Of a stretch of DNA of 64,000 bases, positions 55,597 to 62,143 are shown in pieces; position 1 is the stretch's first letter; each line of letters starts with the position of its first letter. Under the pieces are notes generated by a model that saw only the letters and a list, made by a program, of their open reading frames with translations, was not told where the DNA came from and made no database searches. A program made the position numbers and the translations under genes. This DNA is from Bryobacter sp. CoA8 C33 (lineage in GTDB: Bacteria; Acidobacteriota; Terriglobia; Bryobacterales; Bryobacteraceae), in the NCBI GenBank assembly GCA_019931185.1, contig JAINDK010000052.1:1-64000 (forward strand). The letters are read 5' to 3'.

Positions 55597-55671
55597 TGGT
55601 AGCGCCAAGGGGAATCGAACCCCTGTTTAAGCCGTGAGAGGGCTCCGTCCTAACCGCTAGACGATGGCGCC
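55597..55671 (-). tRNA. tRNA-Glu (anticodon CTC), CCA encoded
   Basis: Read on the minus strand: acceptor GGCGCCA with 3' partner TGGCGCT (G1-U72 wobble pair), D arm TC-GTCTAGCGGTTAGGAC, anticodon stem GAGCC/GGCTT with loop CTCTCAC giving anticodon CTC, and T arm with GTTCGAATC. The 3' CCA is encoded (55599-55597). This is the CATCGTCTAG...CTCTCA pattern of bacterial tRNA-Glu. It reads GAG. Confidence 0.93.
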
Positions 55672-55730
55672 ACGCTGACCAATACGTTTATTCTAGCAAA
55701 GCCACGCCAGCTTGTGACCATACTCTAGCT

Positions 55731-56687
55731 ATGCGGCTTCTGGCCTCCTTCGTTCTCTCCCTCCCGCTGTTTGCTCAAAACCCTGGCTGGACTAGCGAAC
55801 GCGAATATGCCAATGTCCACGTCACCTTCGAATACAAACTGGCCCAATGGGCGGAAGCCGCCTTCGTCCTGCGTACCCCCAGCATAGGCCGGCCCGTTCA
55901 GCAGGGCATCGCCGTTTTCTTAGCCCATGACTTCCATCGCCGGCCAGGCTTGTACACCACCGGTGCCCTCGCCGGCCGGCAAGCTCCGCTGCAGCTGCTT
56001 CCCCCCAGCTTCGACCAGTGGCACAAACTCGATATCACTTTGAACGGAAACCAACTCACGGTTCTTCAAGACGGCGAGCTTCTACAGCGCGCCACACTCC
56101 CACACCAGTTCCTCCTCCCTGGCTATCTCCACTTCGCCGACCTCCTCCACCAATACGAAGTCCGCAACTTCTCAGTCCGCGAACTCCCCGATACAACAAC
56201 TTTCCTCAAACAATGGAAGCCCTGGCGGCTGCGTGATGGCGGTTCCTGGCAAACCGGACCCGACTGGGCCACCGGCGCCGATGGCCATGGCATCCAATAT
56301 GCTGCCCCCCTGCTCAGCAACTTCCTGTTCGCCGCGGAAATCAAATCCAGCAACAACGCCAACGGTGGCATCTTTCTGCGCGGTCACCCTGTCAAGGAAC
56401 GCCACCGCGGCGTCGAAGTCCAAATCTACTCCCCTCTCGATTCGGTCTTTCCCACTGGGTCCATCTACGGCATCGAGCGCTCTCGCATCGCCAGTCCCAC
56501 CGAAGGCCGCTGGTTCTACCTCCAGATTCTCGTCATCGGCCGCGAATGCAGGGTCTGGGTTGACGGTGTCGAGGTAGCCCACACCACGCAACTGCCTGAG
56601 TTCCCGGCCTTCGGACAAATCGGCCTCCAGATCCATATGGACAAAACGCAAATCGAATGGCGGCGCCTGCGCGCGCTCACGCTTTAG
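55731..56687 (+). CDS. Secreted DUF1080 protein with two tandem domains
   Basis: 318 aa. Signal peptide (MRLLASFVLSLPLFAQ). Two jelly-roll domains of the 3-keto-disaccharide hydrolase (DUF1080) type: the first about residues 20-150 (FEYKLAQWAEAAFVLRT, GIAVFLA, WHKLDITLNGNQLTVLQDGE), the second about residues 165-315 (WKPWRLRDGGSWQTGP, FAAEIKSSNNANGGIFLRG, FYLQILVIGRECRVWVDG). Some members hydrolyse 3-keto-glycosides. CATACT stands at -12 to -7 and no Shine-Dalgarno is seen. Confidence 0.82.
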   Translation: MRLLASFVLSLPLFAQNPGWTSEREYANVHVTFEYKLAQWAEAAFVLRTPSIGRPVQQGIAVFLAHDFHRRPGLYTTGALAGRQAPLQLLPPSFDQWHKLDITLNGNQLTVLQDGELLQRATLPHQFLLPGYLHFADLLHQYEVRNFSVRELPDTTTFLKQWKPWRLRDGGSWQTGPDWATGADGHGIQYAAPLLSNFLFAAEIKSSNNANGGIFLRGHPVKERHRGVEVQIYSPLDSVFPTGSIYGIERSRIASPTEGRWFYLQILVIGRECRVWVDGVEVAHTTQLPEFPAFGQIGLQIHMDKTQIEWRRLRALTL

Positions 56688-58017
56688 GCCGCGGCCAGTC
56701 CGCACTCTCCACCCGCGCTTTCTCGAACAACCCCGTTAACTCCCGCACTACTTCCGGCTTCCGGGCCGCCAAGTCCGTCTGTTCGCCCAGGTCCTGGCTC
56801 AAGTCGAACAATCTCACCTCGCCCGTCTTCTCGCGGATACACTTCCAGTCCCCTTTACGCACCGCCTGCGCAAATCCCCCTTCATGAAATTCCCAGTAGT
56901 AGTAGGGGTGCGTCTTCTTCGCTTTCCCCCGCCACACCTCCATCACATCCATCCCGTCAATTCCCTTTGGCGCGCTCGCCCCCGCCACCCCCGCCAGCGT
57001 CGGCATCACATCCCAAAACGCCCACGGCGTATCGTTCACCGTCCCGGCGGGTATCCGCCCCGCCCACGCGGCAATTGCCGGCACACGGATCCCCCCCTCC
57101 GTCAACGACCGCTTGATCCCCTTCAACGGCCCGTTCGAATCAAAGAATGCATGCTTGTGCCCACCCTCCTCGTGCGCTCCGTTGTCCGACGTGAAGACGA
57201 TTAGCGTGTTCTCGTATAGTCCCTTCTCCTTCAACTTGTCCACCAATTGCCCCACCTGCCGGTCCAGCCGGCTCACCATCGCCGCGAAGTTTCTCTCTAC
57301 CTGGGGCCAGTTCTTTCCTCCGTATGGGGCATCCTCTGGCACCTCCTGCCCGTTGCCCGTATCCCGCCCCAATTCATTATTGGTATGCGGGATCACCGAC
57401 GTGTAGTAAAGGAAAAACGGCTGCCCCGCCCTTTGTCCGTCGAGCCACTTCATCGCCTGCCCGTGGATGACGTCGGGCGCGTAATCGCGCCGCCGCGTCC
57501 CCGTGTTCCCCACCAGTTCCACCAATGTGTCATTGTGCAGCAGCGCCTCCGGATAATACTTGTGCGCGTGCGTTTGTGAATAAAATCCAAACCACTCCTC
57601 CCACCCCTTCTTCGTCGGGTAGCCCGCCGTCCCCAGCGCCCCCAGCGCCCACTTCCCAAACATCCCCGTCCGGTACCCCGCCCCCTTCAACACCTCGGGG
57701 ATCACCACATCCTCCTTCCGCAGCACCAGCTCATTCTTCCCGTTCCCCCTCACCCGCCCATGCCCCGTGTGATAACCCGTCATCAACGCACACCGGCTCG
57801 GCGCGCACACCGTCGACCCCGCATAAGCCGAAGTGAATCGCGTTCCCGCCGCCCCCAGCGCATCAATGTTTGGTGTCGCAATTTCCTTTTGTCCGTAACA
57901 CCCCAGATCCCCGATCCCCAGATCGTCCGCCAGCACAAACACCACATTCGGCTTCGACCTGCCTTGAGCCAACCCAAGAGCCCCAACACTGCCCGCCAAC
58001 CATTCACGTCGCGTCAT
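56677..58017 (-). CDS. Type I sulfatase, exported
   Basis: 446 aa. Probable Tat or Sec leader (MTRREWLAGSVGALGLAQG). The formylglycine motif is VCAPSRCALMTG (Cys in CxPSR, about residue 71); metal ligands NVVFVLADDLGIGDLG (start) and FTSDNGAHEEGG (about residue 274), with GKWALG. It hydrolyses sulfate esters, probably of polysaccharides. No dedicated formylglycine-generating enzyme in the window. TAGGAT stands at -12 to -7; no Shine-Dalgarno. The 3' end overlaps the DUF1080 gene by 11 bases. Confidence 0.9.
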   Translation of the reverse strand: MTRREWLAGSVGALGLAQGRSKPNVVFVLADDLGIGDLGCYGQKEIATPNIDALGAAGTRFTSAYAGSTVCAPSRCALMTGYHTGHGRVRGNGKNELVLRKEDVVIPEVLKGAGYRTGMFGKWALGALGTAGYPTKKGWEEWFGFYSQTHAHKYYPEALLHNDTLVELVGNTGTRRRDYAPDVIHGQAMKWLDGQRAGQPFFLYYTSVIPHTNNELGRDTGNGQEVPEDAPYGGKNWPQVERNFAAMVSRLDRQVGQLVDKLKEKGLYENTLIVFTSDNGAHEEGGHKHAFFDSNGPLKGIKRSLTEGGIRVPAIAAWAGRIPAGTVNDTPWAFWDVMPTLAGVAGASAPKGIDGMDVMEVWRGKAKKTHPYYYWEFHEGGFAQAVRKGDWKCIREKTGEVRLFDLSQDLGEQTDLAARKPEVVRELTGLFEKARVESADWPRPKA

Positions 58018-58041
58018 GGGAGTATCCTAACCCCAATCCGC

Positions 58042-58179
58042 CTACAAATCTTCCGGCTTCAGCCCGGTCTTCTTCGAAATTTTCGCCAGAATCGCTGAAC
58101 TCAACTCATCCCCATCGTGAAAAGAGAACGGGTAGTCCACCTAACCGTTTTTCTTCAGGATTCGATGCGAGATAACCGT
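58042..58179 (-). pseudogene. HicA-like toxin remnant
   Basis: In one minus-strand frame ending TAG at 58042 I read SHRILKKNG, a stop (58141-58143), then VDYPFSFHDGDELSSAILAKI and SKKTGLKPEDL. The second part resembles the end of HicA-type mRNA interferases (PFHxGxEL then helix then TGL); the first looks like their opening VxKxLxxxGF. About 20 residues seem deleted between the two, including the catalytic GSH. No HicB partner is left. It starts 5 bases after the caspase fragment. Confidence 0.45.
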
Positions 58180-58183
58180 CCTC

Positions 58184-58687
58184 TCATGCCGCCAACCCGC
58201 CAGCCCCACTCCGCGACGACGCTGGAAAAGATTTATTCCTGCAAGCATCCAGTACCAGCAACCGAACCAAAGCCGGACTTTCCTCAAGACGCTGCCGCAC
58301 CGGATCCGCCGTCAGCGTCTCATACTCGGCATCCGTCATGCTCTCCCCGGTAAAGTCCACGGGCACAAGATAATTCCGCTCTTTGATCTGTAACCCATGC
58401 CCAGAGAAATAGAAGAAAGCCAAGTCCCCCTTCCGTAACCCCGCCGCAAAAGAATTCAACGCCGTCCGCATCTGTTTGAAGTTCGCATCCCTTATAGTCG
58501 TCACCTCAAAGCCCAACGTGCGCAGTGTCCTCTCCATCGCCAAAGCATCGTTCAAAGGATTCTTCAGCTTCCCCACACTGTAATTGGCATTCCCAATCAC
58601 CAGGGCCATCCGTCGCTCCACCGGCACCACTTCCAAATCCCGCGTCCTTTGCGCCTGCCCCGCTATCACCACAATCAACATCAACAT
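58184..58687 (-). pseudogene. Truncated caspase-like (peptidase C14) protein
   Basis: 167 codons from ATG 58687 (MLMLIVVIAGQAQ; signal-like). A caspase p20-type domain follows: RRMALVIGNANYSVGKLKNPLNDALAMERTLRTLGF in two parts, FFYFSGHG (catalytic His) and LLVLDACRNKSF (catalytic Cys). The frame stops at AGGLAA, where other members continue for 50-100 residues or more. Both dyad residues are present, but the p10-like part is missing, so it is probably a fragment cut by the same deletion that made the adjacent HicA remnant. The frame is open to GTG 58750; start uncertain. Bases 58751-58846 hold nothing recognised. Confidence 0.7.
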
Positions 58688-58846
58688 CAATTGCAGCTCA
58701 CCACCTCCCGCCATACAACTCAAACTCTGAAGAAACAGCCGTAGCTCCACCCGCCTTAAGAAATTTGCAGGAACAATGAACCGTGCGAATACTAACTCAA
58801 CTTCTCGTCACTTGCCTCTTGCCACAAATCGAACGATTGTCAAGAC

Positions 58847-59059
58847 ATGCTCGTGCCAATCACGCCGGAACAAGAAGCTCAGCTCTCCCGGATTGCTGCC
58901 AAGCAAGGAGTCGACCCCTCGTTTCTGGTGAAGCAAGCTGGTCTTCAATAGCTCGCTGAGGAACGCGACTTCCGCGCAGCCGTCCGCGAAGGCATCGCGG
59001 AAGCGGATGGCGGCGAGTGGCGCGATAGCACCGTTGCTATCGCCAGCCGACCCTTGTAA
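58847..59059 (+). pseudogene. Antitoxin remnant (in-frame TAG)
   Basis: A 70-codon frame from ATG 58847 to TAA 59057-59059 with a TAG at 58949-58951 (codon 35). Translation: MLVPITPEQEAQLSRIAAKQG, then DPSFLVKQAGLQ, stop, LAEERDFRAAVREGIAEADGGEW. This is the pattern of ParD/addiction-module antitoxins (LTPEQE...A...G; FRxAVREGIxxAD-GE). One substitution would restore it. It is directly followed by a ParE-like toxin remnant. Confidence 0.7.
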
Positions 59060-59252
59060 AAATCTACGATTTCATCCGTTCTTTGGTGGCATTTCCGCAA
59101 TAGGCTCCCTTGGCTAGGAACCGGATACCAAAGAGCTGCTCTTCCTTCCCCTTCCTTACATCGCCGTCTACCGCATCAAAGACAAAGTCATCCAAATCAT
59201 CCGCGTCCATCACACCTCCCGCCTCTCACTCCACCACCCCCACTCGGTATAA
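59059..59252 (+). pseudogene. ParE/RelE-type toxin remnant
   Basis: The last half is clear in one frame: EPDTKELLFLPLPYIAVYRIK and DKVIQIIRVHHTSR, ending TAA 59250-59252, the C-terminal strands of ParE toxins. The front half is in another frame (KIYDFIRSLVAFPQ, with a TAG at 59100-59102), so it has a frameshift, a stop and probably an internal deletion of about 20-30 residues. With the antitoxin before it, this is a dead type II module. Confidence 0.65.
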
Positions 59253-59263
59253 ACTATCCCCCA

Positions 59264-60832
59264 ATGCTCGACACGGCCATCATCGTCATCTACTTCCTCA
59301 TCGTCTTCGCCATCGGCTATTACCATTCCCGCAACGAACGCAATACTCGCGATTACTTCCTCGCCGGCGGCAATGTCGGCTGGGTCGCCATCGGCGCCTC
59401 CCTGTTTGCCACCAACATCTCGAGTGAACACTTCATCGGCCTGGCCGGCTCCGGCGCCTCCACCGGCCTCGCCGTCGGTTGCTACGAGTGGTCCGCCAGC
59501 TTCTGTCTCTTCATCCTCGGCTGGCTCTTCGTGCCCCATTACCTCAAGAGCAAGGTCTACACCATGCCCGAGTTCCTCGAGCGCCGCTTCGGCTCCAACT
59601 GCCGCTGGTACCTCACCATCATTTCCCTCATCGCCTACGTCTTCACCAAAATCTCCGTCTCCCTCTTCGCCGGCGGCATCCTCATCCGCGAAGTCTTCGG
59701 CTGGGACTACATGACCACCGCCATCTTCCTCGTCCTCGCCACCGGTGTCTACACAGTCTTCGGCGGCCTCGCCGCCGTCATCTACACTGACCTCTTCCAG
59801 GCCGTTCTCCTCCTGGCCGGCGCCGTCATCCTCAGCTACCTCGGCCTCGACAAAGCCGGTGGCTTCGAAGGCCTCCGCGCCGCCCTCCCCCCGGACTTCT
59901 TCCACATGATCAAGCCCATCGATCACCCCGTCTACCCCTGGATCGGCACCACCCTCGGCACCCTCATCCTCGGCATCTGGTACTGGTGCACAGACCAGGT
60001 CATCGTGCAGAAAACCCTCTCTGCCCGCGGTGTCGAGGACGCCCGCAAGGGCGCCTTCTTCTGCGCCGGCCTTAAGATCCTCCCGCTCTTCCTCCTCGTT
60101 CTCCCCGGCCTCTGCGCCAAAGCCATCTGGCCCAACGAAGTCACCGGTGACAATGCCTACCCCCTCCTCGTCACCCGCCTCCTACCCCCCGGCCTCATGG
60201 GCCTCATGGTCGCCGCCCTCCTGGCCGCCCTCATGAGCAGCCTCTCGAGTGTCTTCAACTCCTGCTCCACCCTCATCACCATGGACATCTATAAGAAGCT
60301 CCATCCCACCGCCAGCGAAACCAAGCTCGTCAACGTCGGCCGCATCGCCACCGGCGTCATCGTCCTCATCTCCATCGCCTGGATCCCGCTCATCCGCGGT
60401 CTCAACAACGAGGTCTACCAATACCTCCAAAGCGTCCAAGCCTACGTCGGCGCTCCCATCACCGCCGTCTTCCTCACCGGCATCCTCTGGCGCGGCGCCA
60501 CCCAAAAAGCCGCCTTCACCACCCTCGTCGCCGGCGGCCTGCTCGGCGCCGCCCGCTTCACACTCGACATCCTCCACAATGCCCTCAAAGTCGACCTCGG
60601 CCCCCTCAACGCCCTCGTCCAATTCAGCTTCCTCAACTACTCCATCCTCGTCTTCTTCCTCTGCGTCTTCCTGATGTACTTCATCAGCCGCGCCTCCACT
60701 CCCAAACCCCATTCCGAGCTCGAAGGCCTCACAATCGTTCCCGGCGGTGCCCTCGCTGGCTCGAAAAGTGAAATGATATTTACCGTAATCATCGGCGCCT
60801 CCACAGTCGCCCTTTGGATCCATTTCTCCTAG
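59264..60832 (+). CDS. Sodium:solute symporter (SSS family)
   Basis: 522 aa, about 13-14 transmembrane helices. Typical SSS blocks: FAIGYYHSRNERNTRDYFLAGGNVGW (TM1-2), ATNISSEHFIGLAGSGASTGLAVGCYEW, MPEFLERRFG, YTVFGGLAAVIYTD and LAALMSSLSSVFNSCSTLITMD (Na+ site serines). Imports a sugar or sugar acid; the galactonate dehydratase 10 bases downstream points to galactonate or a related aldonate. TATAAA lies 10 bases before the ATG and there is no Shine-Dalgarno. Confidence 0.92.
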   Translation: MLDTAIIVIYFLIVFAIGYYHSRNERNTRDYFLAGGNVGWVAIGASLFATNISSEHFIGLAGSGASTGLAVGCYEWSASFCLFILGWLFVPHYLKSKVYTMPEFLERRFGSNCRWYLTIISLIAYVFTKISVSLFAGGILIREVFGWDYMTTAIFLVLATGVYTVFGGLAAVIYTDLFQAVLLLAGAVILSYLGLDKAGGFEGLRAALPPDFFHMIKPIDHPVYPWIGTTLGTLILGIWYWCTDQVIVQKTLSARGVEDARKGAFFCAGLKILPLFLLVLPGLCAKAIWPNEVTGDNAYPLLVTRLLPPGLMGLMVAALLAALMSSLSSVFNSCSTLITMDIYKKLHPTASETKLVNVGRIATGVIVLISIAWIPLIRGLNNEVYQYLQSVQAYVGAPITAVFLTGILWRGATQKAAFTTLVAGGLLGAARFTLDILHNALKVDLGPLNALVQFSFLNYSILVFFLCVFLMYFISRASTPKPHSELEGLTIVPGGALAGSKSEMIFTVIIGASTVALWIHFS

Positions 60833-60842
60833 GAGTATTCCC

Positions 60843-62090
60843 ATGAACCCCACCTCTCGCCGCCACGCTGTCCGTACCGCGTTTGCTTCCATGGTCGCCG
60901 CCGGCTCCGCCATGGCCCAACGCAAGGATGTCCCCGTACCCGCCAAGGACAACCTCAAGATCACCAAGCTCGAGACAATTCTCGTCAAACCCCGCTGGCT
61001 CTTCTTGAAAATTCACACCAACGCCGGTATCGTCGGCCTCGGTGAACCCGTCGTCGAAGGCCGCGCCCTCACCGTTGCCACCGCCATCAAGGAAATCGAA
61101 CCCTACCTCGTCGGCAAGGACCCCCGCCCCGTTGCCCACCACTGGCAGGCCATCTACCGCCATGCCTTCTACCGCGGCGGCCCGGTCCTCACCAGCGCCC
61201 TGTCCGGCATCGACCAGGCCCTCTGGGACATCAAGGGGAAAGCTCTCGGCGTTCCCGTCTACGAACTCCTCGGCGGCCCCACCCGCAACCGCGTCCGCGT
61301 CTATGCCCACGCCGGCACTCCCGAAGTCATGCGCGAGCAAATGGCCAAAGGCTTCACGGCCTTCAAAACCGGCCCCATGGGCAGCCACGGCAAGAATCCT
61401 TCCGGCCCCAACCGCAACAACTTCCACCGCTACATGGAACCCCCCGCCGAAGTCGACTACATCATCGAACGCTTTGCCGAACTCCGCAAAGCCGTTGGCG
61501 ATAAGGCCGATATCGGCATCGACTTCCACGGCCGCGTCGGCCCCGCCCTTGCCAAGGTCCTCATCAAAAAGCTCGAACCCTACAACCCCATGTTTGTCGA
61601 AGAGCCCATTAACTGCCAGGACCACGACCTCATGGCCGAGATCGCCCGCGGCACCCACATCCCCATCGCCACCGGCGAACGCGTCTTCACCAAGTGGGGC
61701 TTCAAGGAAGTCCTCGAAAAGCGCGCCGCCACCATCATCCAACCCGACCTTTGCCACGCTGGCGGCATCACCGAAGTCCGCCTCATCGCTGGCATGGCCG
61801 AGGCTTACTACGCCGCTATCGCGCCTCACAACCCGCTCGGCCCCATCTCCCTCGCCGCCGGCCTGCAAATCTCCGCTTCCATCCCCAACTTCCTCATCCA
61901 GGAACAGGTCTCCCTCGGCGAAGGCTACCTCAAGAACCCCCTCAAGGTTTCCAACGGCTACCTCGAACTCCCCACCGCCCCCGGCCTCGGCGTCGAGCTC
62001 GACGAAAACGCCATGGCCGACAAAATCGGTCACGACTGGCGTAACCCCGAAACCTACGACTCCTTCGACGGCTCCGTTACCGACTGGTAA
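60843..62090 (+). CDS. Galactonate dehydratase-family enzyme with export-like leader
   Basis: 415 aa enolase-superfamily enzyme of the mandelate racemase/galactonate dehydratase group: D-galactonate to 2-keto-3-deoxygalactonate. Metal ligands DFHGRV (about 222), EEPIN (about 248) and ATGERVF (about 274), catalytic His of DFH and of APHNPLGP (about 324). A leader MNPTSRRHAVRTAFASMVAAGSAMAQ with twin Arg and A-x-A precedes the enzyme, unlike cytosolic DgoD. TAGGAG lies upstream. Co-transcribed with the symporter; followed by a terminator. Confidence 0.88.
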   Translation: MNPTSRRHAVRTAFASMVAAGSAMAQRKDVPVPAKDNLKITKLETILVKPRWLFLKIHTNAGIVGLGEPVVEGRALTVATAIKEIEPYLVGKDPRPVAHHWQAIYRHAFYRGGPVLTSALSGIDQALWDIKGKALGVPVYELLGGPTRNRVRVYAHAGTPEVMREQMAKGFTAFKTGPMGSHGKNPSGPNRNNFHRYMEPPAEVDYIIERFAELRKAVGDKADIGIDFHGRVGPALAKVLIKKLEPYNPMFVEEPINCQDHDLMAEIARGTHIPIATGERVFTKWGFKEVLEKRAATIIQPDLCHAGGITEVRLIAGMAEAYYAAIAPHNPLGPISLAAGLQISASIPNFLIQEQVSLGEGYLKNPLKVSNGYLELPTAPGLGVELDENAMADKIGHDWRNPETYDSFDGSVTDW

Positions 62091-62117
62091 ATCACCAGCC
62101 TCGCTTCAACCATCACC

Positions 62118-62143
62118 AAAGGGGAGCCTCGCTCCCCTTTTTC
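62118..62143. terminator. Bidirectional intrinsic terminator
   Basis: GGGGAGC (62121-62127), loop CTC, GCTCCCC (62131-62137), flanked by AAA and a T run (62138-62142). It ends the symporter-dehydratase operon and probably the kinase-like locus on the other strand. Confidence 0.9.

Noticed and set aside
60182-62033. Long minus-strand frames (268 and 414 aa) opposite symporter and dehydratase
   Set aside because: They are acidic, repetitive shadows of GC-rich codon positions of the real plus-strand genes.
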